From an uncultured Bacteroides sp. (GTDB taxonomy: Bacteria > Bacteroidota > Bacteroidia > Bacteroidales > Bacteroidaceae): a DNA stretch of 64,000 nucleotides. The notes under the pieces were generated by a model. It saw only the letters and a program-made list of their open reading frames with translations. It did no database searches and was not told the DNA's origin. Below are positions 28,210-37,002 of the stretch, piece by piece (within the stretch, counting starts at the first letter, position 1; every line of letters begins with the position of its first letter). Location of the stretch: NCBI RefSeq assembly GCF_963676325.1, contig NZ_OY781099.1:744001-808000 (forward strand), given 5' to 3'. The position numbers and the translations under genes are program-made.

Positions 28210-28837
28210 GGGTATATATAAATCTGTATTGAAAACAAAAGAGTGCTTTATGTAATAATAGGCTAATAAACAAAAAATACAGGTTGTTTTGCGAATATTA
28301 ATCATTTATGAACGGTTGAAAATATAGATGAATTCAGTTGACTAAAAAATAATATTGAAGGCATCCTTTCTCATGATGAGGCTTAATGTTATGAGTGTAC
28401 GCCGGAACTAGTGGCTTAGTGCATGAAATACCGACCCTTTTTCTAAAATCAGACATCTTATTGACATGATACAATAATAAATAGATCAATTTATTTTATA
28501 TGAACCGTCTTGGTTTTTAATGATTTTATAAAATTAATAGAATAACTTTTATTTTATCAGATAAATGCTATAATAAGTAGTGATTTGATTGTAAGTCTAT
28601 CTGTTTTAAATCAAATGGATAGTAGGCATATCATAAATGTTATTTTGTAAACCAAAAGTTTTTATATTATATCAAAATGATTTATATTTGTAGAAAATAA
28701 AATGAATATGATAATGTAATAATATAAATACGTATCAAAATGTAATATTAAAATATGAAAGGTTATCATAAGCTGAGCCTTGATTTCTTAGAAGAAATTA
28801 CTATGTTATTTTACAAACAATAAATACTAAAAGAACA
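28210..28837. other. Intergenic region before the second ammonium module
   Basis: AT-rich and without a convincing gene. It has a G/C-richer patch at about 28,350-28,450 that I cannot identify, and the promoter-like block at 28683. Confidence 0.45.
28683..28690 (+). promoter_or_regulatory. -7 box of the second ammonium operon
   Basis: TATATTTG, followed by TAGAAAATAAA. It repeats the promoter block found at 25991-25998. Confidence 0.5.
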
Positions 28838-29572
28838 ATGAAAAAACGTAAGAAGAATTTGGCTATGATTGTAAGTTGTGTTACACTTTTGTTTCCTGTA
28901 GGTATAAATGCACAAAATGATACAAAAGTAACAGTCGGGGCAGATGTAGTAAGTGGTTACTATTGGAGAGGTGAAGATCTTGGAGGAATCAGCGTACAGC
29001 CGAGCTTAGGTATTACAAAGGGTAATTTTGCACTATCGGCATGGGGCAATGTGGGGCTGGATGAGAAGGATATGAAGGAGTTTGACCTTACCGCTGCCTA
29101 CACAATAGGGAAATTAAACATCGGAATTACTGACTATTCTTTCAATAAGACTCCAGGAAGCAGTGAAGCAAACGCAAAATATTTCAGTTATGGAGCACAT
29201 TCAGCTGAAAGTTCGCATGTTTTTGAAGGAAATATTGGATACAATTTTGGGCCATTCTCCCTTAACTGGTATACCAATTTTGCGGGACAGGACTACTATA
29301 AAAAGAAAGATGGGAAGAGAGCTTATTCTTCTTACATTGAGGCTGCAGCTCCTTTCACATTGGGCGGATTGGATATGAAAGCAGAAATAGGTTGTACCCC
29401 TTGGGATGGTGCATACACTACAAAAACAGATAAATTAGCAATAGTGAATATAGGATTAACAGCAAAAAAAACTATAAAAGTTACGGACTCATTTAGTTTT
29501 CCTGCTTTCGCAAAAATTGCTGTAAACCCAGAATCGCAAAAAGCTTACATGGTATTTGGTATAAGTTTTTAA
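28838..29572 (+). CDS. TorF-family putative outer-membrane porin
   Basis: A 244-residue protein with a signal peptide (cleavage after INAQ, about residue 26) and a C-terminal aromatic residue (GISF) typical of beta-barrels. The mature part alternates short hydrophobic strands, beginning VTVGADVVSGYYWRG. This resembles TorF/TIGR02001 putative porins. Its place directly before a P-II and an ammonium transporter suggests a channel for nitrogen compounds; that is inferred. Confidence 0.7.
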   Translation: MKKRKKNLAMIVSCVTLLFPVGINAQNDTKVTVGADVVSGYYWRGEDLGGISVQPSLGITKGNFALSAWGNVGLDEKDMKEFDLTAAYTIGKLNIGITDYSFNKTPGSSEANAKYFSYGAHSAESSHVFEGNIGYNFGPFSLNWYTNFAGQDYYKKKDGKRAYSSYIEAAAPFTLGGLDMKAEIGCTPWDGAYTTKTDKLAIVNIGLTAKKTIKVTDSFSFPAFAKIAVNPESQKAYMVFGISF

Positions 29573-29584
29573 AAATAACGTAAT

Positions 29585-29932
29585 ATGAAAAAGATTGAAG
29601 CAATTATTCGTACTTCAAAATTTGAAGAAGTAAAGGATGCTCTTAACAAAATTGGAATTGAATTTTTCTCATTTTGGGAAGCTACAGGTGTTGGAAATGA
29701 AAAGAATCTCCAGCGTACTTATCGTGGAGAACATGGCAGTACTGCATTAATCCCCCGCAGATTATTAACGATTGTGGTTCGTGATGAGAATGTCAGAAAA
29801 ACAGTAGATTGTTTACTCGATGTTGCCTATACGGGGCAAATAGGAGATGGTAAAATCTTTGTTTCTCCAATTGACGAATCCTGGAGAATCCGTACACGCG
29901 AAAGTGGAGATGAATCATTATACTCAAAGTAA
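29585..29932 (+). CDS. P-II nitrogen regulatory protein, variant T-loop
   Basis: A 115-residue P-II protein with the usual core (MKKIEAIIRTSKFEEVKDAL and GQIGDGKIF). The T-loop has TYRGEHGSTA: a tyrosine at 46 but none at position 51, unlike its neighbour at 26318-26671. It may therefore not be uridylylated there. It sits 52 bp before its ammonium transporter. Confidence 0.93.
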   Translation: MKKIEAIIRTSKFEEVKDALNKIGIEFFSFWEATGVGNEKNLQRTYRGEHGSTALIPRRLLTIVVRDENVRKTVDCLLDVAYTGQIGDGKIFVSPIDESWRIRTRESGDESLYSK

Positions 29933-29984
29933 AAGATTAAAGAAATTCATTTAGCGACAAAATTCTATTAATAAAAAAGGAACT

Positions 29985-31517
29985 ATGATATTAAGTAAAA
30001 TACTTCGAAAAGAGGCATCATTTAGTCCAAGAGTGACAATGAGTCCGTCTGAAAAAATGAAACTGTTTCTGGCTGTTTTTTCAGGAAAAATAATAGGTAT
30101 GGGTATGGTAATAGCGGCCATGATAATGCTTCCTGGGTTAATCGGATTATCAGCCAATGCTGCTGAAGTTTATACCGCACATGAAACAGCTATAATAAAT
30201 TCTTTAAATACGGCTTGGGTGCTCGTTGCAGCAGCACTGGTATTTGGTATGCAAGCAGGTTTTGTTATGTTGGAAGCTGGTTTTGCCAGAAAAAGAGAAA
30301 CAGTCAACGTTTTAATTGAATGTATTCTGGATACAGCCATTTGCGGAGTCTTTTTCTGGGCTATCGGATATGCATTCATGTTTAGTAGCGGAAACGGGTT
30401 TATCGGATACCACTGGTTCTTCCTGCAAGGAATGCCTGCTACTTATGGAACAACAGGCGTTGCAATTTTAGCACACTGGATTTTCCAATTTGCTTTTGCA
30501 GATACCGCATCAACCATTACCTCCGGTGCAATGATCGGACGTACCAGTTTCAAAGGTGATATTCTCTACAGTATTTGTGTTACCGGTTTCATTTATCCTG
30601 TTATTGGTCACTGGGCCTGGGGACCTGACGGATTCCTTGCGTTAATGGGAACTCCGGGTCACTTCTTGCCTACTTTAGGACAATGTTTCCGTGACTTCGC
30701 CGGTTCAACAGTAGTTCATACAATTGGTGGCGTTATTTCATTAGCTGGTGCAATTGTTCTTGGTCCTCGTATCGGTCGTGTGTTTTTGCGCGATGATAAA
30801 GATAAAGGTGGATTGCCAGCTCCCCACAGTTTGCCATTAGCAGCACTTGGAGCATTTTTACTTTGGTTTGGCTGGTACGGTTTTAACCCGGGAAGCACAC
30901 TTTCAGCAATGGATTATGATGGAATCGGCCGTGTTGCTGCCAACACAACAATTGCGGCTTGTACCGGTACCTTTGGAGCCATGATATTAGCTTACTTTTT
31001 CGGACTTACAAAAGGTAAATTTGATACAAGTTTCTCGGTGAACGGATTACTTGGTGGATTGGTTGCAATTACATGTCCTTGCTATTGGGTTTCTCCATTA
31101 GGTTCTGCAATAATTGGGCTTATAGCTGGTTGCGTAGTATTCGGAGGTATTTATCTTTTAGAATATCTTCGTGTTGATGACCCCGTTGGTGCTTTTTCAG
31201 TTCATGGTTTAAATGGTATTTGGGGAACATTATCTCTTGGTTTATTTGCATCGGGGCAATATGGTGCAACCGGAGCAATGGGAGCCGACAATACAGCTCC
31301 TGTTACAGGCTTGTTTTATGGCGGAGGATTAAGTGTACTCGAAGCACAAGCGATAGGTAGTGCAATTGTAACGATAGTCACATTCGCTGTTGCAATGGTA
31401 GTCATGCTGATTGTTTCCAAATTACCATATCCATGGAAATTACGTATCGAACCTCACGGTGAAACATGTGAAGGTGGTATTGATGTATTTGAACACGGAT
31501 CAAAAGCATATTATTAA
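29985..31517 (+). CDS. amt: Ammonium transporter, Amt family (second copy)
   Basis: A 510-residue Amt protein. The first 20 residues are charged, then a signal-like helix (about 35-60, MGMVIAAMIMLPGLIGLSANA) precedes the 11-helix channel. Pore histidines lie in GHWAWGPDGFL and HGLNGIWGTL. An AAAAAAGGA ribosome site precedes the ATG at 29985. It is in one operon with the porin-like and P-II genes and differs greatly from the first Amt copy, so the two may serve different ammonium levels. Confidence 0.93.
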   Translation: MILSKILRKEASFSPRVTMSPSEKMKLFLAVFSGKIIGMGMVIAAMIMLPGLIGLSANAAEVYTAHETAIINSLNTAWVLVAAALVFGMQAGFVMLEAGFARKRETVNVLIECILDTAICGVFFWAIGYAFMFSSGNGFIGYHWFFLQGMPATYGTTGVAILAHWIFQFAFADTASTITSGAMIGRTSFKGDILYSICVTGFIYPVIGHWAWGPDGFLALMGTPGHFLPTLGQCFRDFAGSTVVHTIGGVISLAGAIVLGPRIGRVFLRDDKDKGGLPAPHSLPLAALGAFLLWFGWYGFNPGSTLSAMDYDGIGRVAANTTIAACTGTFGAMILAYFFGLTKGKFDTSFSVNGLLGGLVAITCPCYWVSPLGSAIIGLIAGCVVFGGIYLLEYLRVDDPVGAFSVHGLNGIWGTLSLGLFASGQYGATGAMGADNTAPVTGLFYGGGLSVLEAQAIGSAIVTIVTFAVAMVVMLIVSKLPYPWKLRIEPHGETCEGGIDVFEHGSKAYY

Positions 31518-31570
31518 TTTCGTAATCTTTGAAGAATGATTCTGATGTCTGTTTGAATCAACACTTAATA

Positions 31571-31609
31571 AAAAGGCCGTCTCAACTAGTATAATTGAGG
31601 CGGCTTTTT
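31571..31609 (+). terminator. Terminator of the second ammonium operon
   Basis: AAGGCCGTCTCAA pairs with TTGAGGCGGCTT (one G-T pair), followed by TTTTTATTT. Confidence 0.75.
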
Positions 31610-32412
31610 ATTTGTTTTCAATAACTAATAGTGAAACGCTCCTGATGGTGAGCCTGATTCTGCTTTTTCCTTAATTATCTGCAACTAAATTATCTTTCTC
31701 TAAGCAAAGCTTACCTGTGTGCGCCCACCTGTAGCAACATTGCCAGCTGACTTTAAAAGAATTTATAAAGGAATGGATCGAGATGATTCACCAATAAATG
31801 AAATCCATACTCCAATAATTAAAAACCATAGGCGAATAATCATGAAGGGAACTATCAGATACTTCTCGGTTCAAATTATATTTTAAGTAAGGTAAGTCTT
31901 GCCGTGTTATGTGGTTTGTGGGAATCAAGATATCAATGAGAAAATCTGCGCGGAAAAACATACCATCTTTTTTGTTTTTATAGGGGGTGGGATAAAATTG
32001 CCCGCGCCTAATAATCAGGTGTTTAATCTTTAAAATAAAATAGTAAGACAAAACTTAACCTTTTGCTTTTTTATAGATTAGTATAATGTCGTGTTAAAAT
32101 GTGTTTCATGCCTGATTTTCAGTATGTAGTGAGGGCGTAAAACAGGCCGATAATTTGGTGATATTTATAATTATATACAAAATAGGATGGGTATTTGTCT
32201 TTATATAATGATTTAATAAGCAAAAGATAATATTTATTACTGCTTAACTATCATTAAAACAGATGATTATATCTGATGATGTTGTACTGTAAATTATTGT
32301 GTATTAAATAGATTATATTTTACTAGATTTTTTATGTTGCTTCATTAGCTCATTAAGGTTTTAAACATTATAGATACTTTATCTGTTTCTATAATCAATA
32401 ATAGTAAGTAGC
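31610..32412. other. Gene-free region
   Basis: About 800 bp without a convincing gene. Short frames here show no initiation or conservation clues I can use. A G/C-richer patch at 31,900-32,000 is the only non-AT-rich part. Confidence 0.4.
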
Positions 32413-33327
32413 ATGAAAACAATATTATCCCTTTTATTATCCGTAACTATGCCTTTGTTTACAGCTTGTGGGCAAGTTACTGATAAACCGATAAATACAG
32501 AGACTGTAAAGTCATTAGATTTGCAAAGATACATGGGCAAGTGGTATGAAATAGCCCGGTTCGACCATCGCTTTGAGAGAGATTTGGTAGGTTGTACAGC
32601 AGAATATACTCTTTTGCCGGATGGGAAAATTCAGGTGCTGAACAGCGGATACAAAAACGATTTTAACGGTAAATATAAAACAGCTAAAGGAAAAGCCAAA
32701 CTTCCCAATCCTGCAGAACCGGGTAAGTTGAAAGTCTCTTTCTTTCTCTGGTTCTATGGAGATTATTATGTAATGGAGCTTGACAAGGATTATAATTATG
32801 TTTTGATAGGCAGCAGTTCGGATAACTATCTTTGGATTCTTAGTCGTACGCCTCAGCTTCCGTCGGAAACTCTGGAACTGATTCTTGATAAAGCGCGGCA
32901 GCGGGGATATGATGTCTCAAAACTTATCTGGGTAAAACAAAAAGAAGCGTTAAACAAAAAAACAATAAAAATGAAAACTTTGACTCCTGAGGAAAAAGCC
33001 GTTATAGTCAATAAAGGAACTGAACGCCCTTTTACAGGCATTTACTATGATAATAAAGAGAAAGGTACCTACTATTGCAAACAATGCGGTGCGGCATTGT
33101 ATCGTTCGGAAGATAAATTTGATTCCGGCTGCGGGTGGCCTAGTTTTGACGATGAAATACCCGGTGCAATAAAAAGAATACCCGATGCTGACGGCAAGCG
33201 TACAGAAATAGTTTGCGCCAAATGTGGTGGACATCTTGGACATGTATTTAAAGGCGAAGGCTTTACTCCAAAGAACATCCGCCATTGTGTAAACTCCATT
33301 TCGCTTGATTTCGAACCTGCAAAATAA
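32413..33327 (+). CDS. msrB: Lipocalin-MsrB fusion lipoprotein
   Basis: A 304-residue fusion. Residues 1-19 form a lipoprotein signal (lipobox LFTAC, Cys19). Residues 35-175 are a Blc-type lipocalin (GKWYEIARFDH, then NYLWILSRTP). Residues about 188-300 are peptide-methionine (R)-S-oxide reductase: Zn cysteines 222, 225, 268 and 271, GCGWPSFDDE, and the catalytic cysteine 292 in RHCVNS. The product should be an outer-envelope enzyme that repairs oxidised methionine in periplasmic proteins. An internal ATG with an A-rich leader at the junction (near 32971) suggests joining of two genes. The frame is intact. Confidence 0.88.
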   Translation: MKTILSLLLSVTMPLFTACGQVTDKPINTETVKSLDLQRYMGKWYEIARFDHRFERDLVGCTAEYTLLPDGKIQVLNSGYKNDFNGKYKTAKGKAKLPNPAEPGKLKVSFFLWFYGDYYVMELDKDYNYVLIGSSSDNYLWILSRTPQLPSETLELILDKARQRGYDVSKLIWVKQKEALNKKTIKMKTLTPEEKAVIVNKGTERPFTGIYYDNKEKGTYYCKQCGAALYRSEDKFDSGCGWPSFDDEIPGAIKRIPDADGKRTEIVCAKCGGHLGHVFKGEGFTPKNIRHCVNSISLDFEPAK

Positions 33328-33518
33328 AAAAAGGATTTTGCATTACTTTGTTTGTTGAGTAGTTTTATGTTGCCAACTTATGGAGGCCCGGTAAATATGA
33401 TAGCTCCGGAGAATCCGAAATCGGGGAAAGCCCTATATAACTGATAAATCATATTTTACAAGGCTAAACTTATTGCATCAATTCGTTTATTCAGCATTAG
33501 TTCTCCCGGGAATATTCT

Positions 33519-33526
33519 TATCTTTG
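33519..33526 (+). promoter_or_regulatory. -7 box (TATCTTTG) of the radical SAM gene
   Basis: It matches TAnnTTTG 25 bp before the ATG at 33551; the -33 region is weak. Confidence 0.5.
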
Positions 33527-33550
33527 CGAAACAAATTCCGATGTAATTTT

Positions 33551-34834
33551 ATGGATGAGAATGTTCTCGAAAAGCTCAAAGTGCTTGCCGAATCGGCAAA
33601 GTATGATGTTTCCTGCTCTTCAAGCGGAACTACCCGCTCTAATAAAAGTGGCGGGATAGGGAGTGCTGCGGGGTGGGGCATCTGCCATAGCTTTGCCGAG
33701 GATGGAAGGTGCATTTCACTCCTGAAGATTATGCTCACCAATTATTGTATTTATGATTGTGCCTATTGCATAAATCGCCGGAGTAATGATTTGAGACGCG
33801 CTACTTTCTCTGTTTCTGAACTGGTTAATCTTACCATTGAGTTTTATCGCAGAAATTATATTGAAGGTCTGTTTCTTAGTTCGGGGGTGGTGCGTAATCC
33901 CGATTATACCATGGAGCGGTTGGTCAGGGTAGCAAAAGATTTGCGTCTGGTACATCGCTTTAACGGATATATTCATCTCAAGAGTATTCCCGGAGCAAGC
34001 CAGGAGCTGGTCAATGAAGCCGGTTTGTATGCTGACAGGCTCAGTGTGAATATCGAGATTCCGAACGAGCAAAGTCTGCAACGATTAGCTCCCGAGAAAG
34101 ATTTTCAGAGTGTATTCAAACCTATGCAGTACATTCAGCAGGGAGTATTGGAAAATCTTGAGGAACGAAAGAAATATCGCTATGCTCCCAAGTTTGCTCC
34201 GGCCGGACAAAGCACTCAAATGATTGTTGGCGCAACGGCAGATACGGATAAAGATATACTTTATTTATCGTCTTCTCTTTATGACCGTCCAAGCATGAAA
34301 AGGGTTTATTATTCGGGCTATGTTTCGGTGAATGAATATGACAAGCGTCTGCCTGCACTTAAACAACCGCCTTTGGTTAGGGAGAATCGCTTGTATCAGG
34401 CCGACTGGTTACTTCGCTTTTATGAGTTCAAGGTAGACGAGATTGTGAACGATGCGTTTCCCGATCTGGATCTGGAAATTGATCCCAAATTATCATGGGC
34501 TTTGCGGCATCCCGAATCTTTTCCGGTAGATATAAATCGGGCCGATTATGAAATGATTCTTCGTGTGCCGGGCATCGGAGTAAAATCAGCAAAGCTTATT
34601 ATAGCTTCCAGACGCTTTTCCCGTCTGGGAGCATATCAACTGAAGAAGATAGGAGTCGTGATGAAAAAAGCGCAGTACTTCATAACCTGTAATGAACTGT
34701 CTGTGCGTTCGGTAAATGATATGAATCCCGATGCAGTTCGTCGCCTGCTCACAGTTAAGCCTGGTAAAAAGGTGGACGACCGGCAATTGGTTTTACAATT
34801 TAAAGAAGAAGAAAATGACAGCCTTCATTTATGA
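33551..34834 (+). CDS. Putative DNA modification/repair radical SAM protein (TIGR03916 type)
   Basis: A 427-residue radical SAM protein. The cluster-binding CX3CX2C motif (CIYDCAYC; C66, C70, C73) lies unusually after a serine/glycine-rich start. A C-terminal helix-hairpin-helix, RVPGIGVKSAKLIIASR near residue 340, points to DNA contact. Its family is annotated as a putative DNA modification or repair protein; the reaction is unknown. The ATG at 33551 is preferred to an upstream non-ATG start. It overlaps the next gene by 20 bp, so the pair works together. Confidence 0.88.
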   Translation: MDENVLEKLKVLAESAKYDVSCSSSGTTRSNKSGGIGSAAGWGICHSFAEDGRCISLLKIMLTNYCIYDCAYCINRRSNDLRRATFSVSELVNLTIEFYRRNYIEGLFLSSGVVRNPDYTMERLVRVAKDLRLVHRFNGYIHLKSIPGASQELVNEAGLYADRLSVNIEIPNEQSLQRLAPEKDFQSVFKPMQYIQQGVLENLEERKKYRYAPKFAPAGQSTQMIVGATADTDKDILYLSSSLYDRPSMKRVYYSGYVSVNEYDKRLPALKQPPLVRENRLYQADWLLRFYEFKVDEIVNDAFPDLDLEIDPKLSWALRHPESFPVDINRADYEMILRVPGIGVKSAKLIIASRRFSRLGAYQLKKIGVVMKKAQYFITCNELSVRSVNDMNPDAVRRLLTVKPGKKVDDRQLVLQFKEEENDSLHL

Positions 34835-35582
34835 TAAAACTTTTGAAGGATTGCTGACAGCTGTCTTCGATGCTTTTTTTCGCAAAACATTTCCGGAAGC
34901 ATTACTGGCAGAAGGAGAACCGTTGCCACTTTTTTGTGATGAGGCTCTTACCATTTGCACGGATAATGAGAAAGCAGATCGTGTGTGGAAAGGATTGCAA
35001 AAGAAACTTTCGCGAACTGCGGTTTCGTGTCTTACAGCATGCTGGCTCTCGGAACTGCCTGATATTGATATGCTTCTTTTCCGTTATATACGTAAAACCT
35101 TTGATGCACCAGCTTCCATTGAACTTAATTTTGGCGATGAAGATGTGCTCGAGGTATCTAAAATATATAAAAAAGTGGCTCAGGAAAGTGAACGTGTACT
35201 CCAGTTCCTTCGTTTTCAGAAAGCAGCGGACGGAACTTTCTTTGCAGCCATAGAACCCATGTATAATGTACTCTCATTAGTGGTGAACCATTTTCAGGAT
35301 CGCTTTGCCGATCAGAAATGGCTTATTTATGATCTTAAGCGCGAGTATGGATTTTATTATAATCTTTCCACAGTAACGGAAGTACGTTTCGAGGACAAGG
35401 AATCCCATCTTCTTTCCGGCATATTAAGTGATGATCTGATGATGCAGGATGAAAAGTTCTTTCAGCAGTTATGGAAGGAATATTTCAAATCAATTACCAT
35501 CAAAGAACGTATCAATCCCCGACTACACAAACAGCAATTACCTGTACGCTTCTGGAAATACTTAACAGAGAAACAGAAATAA
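34815..35582 (+). CDS. TIGR03915/DUF4130-type putative DNA metabolism protein
   Basis: A 255-residue protein beginning MTAFIYDKTFEGLLTAVFDA. Its pattern (YDLKREYGFYYNL and KYLTEKQ end) fits the TIGR03915 family that is nearly always paired with the radical SAM gene upstream. The ATG at 34815 gives a 20-bp overlap with that gene; the upstream frame is just read-through. Its biochemical role is unknown. It is last in the operon and is followed by a flavodoxin remnant. Confidence 0.82.
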   Translation: MTAFIYDKTFEGLLTAVFDAFFRKTFPEALLAEGEPLPLFCDEALTICTDNEKADRVWKGLQKKLSRTAVSCLTACWLSELPDIDMLLFRYIRKTFDAPASIELNFGDEDVLEVSKIYKKVAQESERVLQFLRFQKAADGTFFAAIEPMYNVLSLVVNHFQDRFADQKWLIYDLKREYGFYYNLSTVTEVRFEDKESHLLSGILSDDLMMQDEKFFQQLWKEYFKSITIKERINPRLHKQQLPVRFWKYLTEKQK

Positions 35583-35642
35583 TCTCTATTAGCGTGATAT
35601 GAATATTAAGAATGGAATATTATAAATTTCGGGTATTTGAAA

Positions 35643-35732
35643 CGTGACATTGTTGTATTAGGCAAAGATTCTGAATATACAGAAAGACGAATTCAAAATT
35701 GGGTAAAACAACTTAAAGCAGAATTCAGATAG
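35643..35732 (+). pseudogene. C-terminal remnant of a flavodoxin gene
   Basis: Reading CGT at 35643 to TAG at 35730-35732 gives RDIVVLGKDSEYTERRIQNW and a tail VKQLKAEFR. This matches the C-terminus of the intact flavodoxin here (TEKRIKDWVEQLKTEFNL). Nothing upstream encodes the rest. It is a decayed fragment, about 30 codons long, from a second flavodoxin gene. Confidence 0.7.
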
Positions 35733-35742
35733 TTATATTCTT

Positions 35743-36978
35743 TTATGTTGATACTGAACGGATGAAATTAGAATTAACGAGCCTGGAAATAGCGTCATCT
35801 CCGGAATTTTCTTCTATGTATAGAGGAGCAGTAAATTTGAAATTACTACCCTTACCTAATTCACTTTCCACCCATATTTTACCACCGTGCTTTTCCACAA
35901 ACTCTTTACAAATAAAGAGTCCTAAACCTGTTCCTTCTTCCCCGTCAGTTCCATTTGTAGTATATTGTTCTGATAATTTCCAAAGTTTAGCCTGATTTTC
36001 TGGGCTAATACCTATTCCATTGTCAGATACTGTGATAACAAGGTCTTTGTTTCTCTTTTCAGTATAAACAGTAATACTACCGTGGGGGAGGGTAAACTTC
36101 ACGGCATTTGATATTAAATTTCTTAATATTGTTTTAAGCATATTTGAATCGGCAAAGAGAAAATTCTTTTCTTGCTCAATAAAGTTTATCGTGATTTTCT
36201 TTTTCTGTATTTGATTATGTAAACTATCAATCACTATTTTATATAAATCTTCAGGGAAGATCTTTTGAGGATTAAAAGCTAATTTTCCTAATTGTGATTT
36301 TGACCATAATAATAGGTCTTCTAATAAAGCATAGGTTTGATGACTGGTCTGATTAATTAATGTTATCTGTTCTTCGATTTCATCTATACTGAAGTTTTTC
36401 AGGTTTTCAACGAGAAGGTCAGAAAAACCTAACAATACAACAAATGGATTTTTTAAATCATGTGCAATGATTGAAAAGAATTTATCCTTTGTAGCATTAG
36501 CTTCCTTCAACTTAAGGTTAGCTATGTTTAGCTGATCTAATGTCAGTTGAAGAGTATGCTTCTCTTTAATCAGTTGCCGTTGTAGATTGGTTATTTCGCA
36601 ATTTAGATCATACATTGATTCATTTTGTCTGATAAGCTCTTTTGCATCTGAAACACCAATAATAAGCAGCTCATTGTTTTTAATGAAAACCTGCGATTTG
36701 ATGGATTTAACTTTGTCAGTCGATTGGTCTCCTAGTGTCAGGAATCCTTCATAGATCAGAGACGTTTCTCCTTTTTTTTGAATCAATTTATCAAAAGTGG
36801 GATTTATTAAACTTTTGTAAGGTTCATCAATGAAAAATGAAGTCATTGCTTTATTGGCAAAAATCAGATTTCCATCAGTAGAAAACAGTGCAACGCAGAT
36901 ATAGTTCTTATTGAAGATGGACAATTTTATTTCATCTATCCAGTTTGAAAAAAGTATGTTTATATGCTCTTTATTCAT
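35743..36978 (-). CDS. Sensor histidine kinase (orphan)
   Basis: A 411-residue soluble kinase with no transmembrane helix. Residues 15-115 form a PAS-like sensor domain (ALFSTDGNLIFANKAM), 120-170 a coiled coil, then the phospho-acceptor H-box FFSIIAHDLKNPF, N-box LKTILRNLISNAVKF, G1 DNGIGIS and GTGLGL. No receiver domain or response regulator gene is adjacent. It lies 24 bp downstream of the cobalamin-binding protein in the same orientation, so it is co-transcribed and may read that protein's state. Confidence 0.9.
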   Translation of the reverse strand: MNKEHINILFSNWIDEIKLSIFNKNYICVALFSTDGNLIFANKAMTSFFIDEPYKSLINPTFDKLIQKKGETSLIYEGFLTLGDQSTDKVKSIKSQVFIKNNELLIIGVSDAKELIRQNESMYDLNCEITNLQRQLIKEKHTLQLTLDQLNIANLKLKEANATKDKFFSIIAHDLKNPFVVLLGFSDLLVENLKNFSIDEIEEQITLINQTSHQTYALLEDLLLWSKSQLGKLAFNPQKIFPEDLYKIVIDSLHNQIQKKKITINFIEQEKNFLFADSNMLKTILRNLISNAVKFTLPHGSITVYTEKRNKDLVITVSDNGIGISPENQAKLWKLSEQYTTNGTDGEEGTGLGLFICKEFVEKHGGKIWVESELGKGSNFKFTAPLYIEENSGDDAISRLVNSNFIRSVST

Positions 36979-37002
36979 CGCTGTTATTAAAAATTTAAGG
37001 TT

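Noticed and set aside
31788..32051. 87-residue open frame on the minus strand in the gene-free 31.6-32.4 kb region
   Set aside because: Composition is irregular, no promoter or ribosome site is visible and no family is recognised. I treat it as non-coding.
33367..33444. 25-codon frame (MLPTYGGPVNMIAPENPKSG...) between msrB and the radical SAM gene
   Set aside because: It is short, without a recognisable family or initiation signal; it could be a gene remnant, but I cannot support it.
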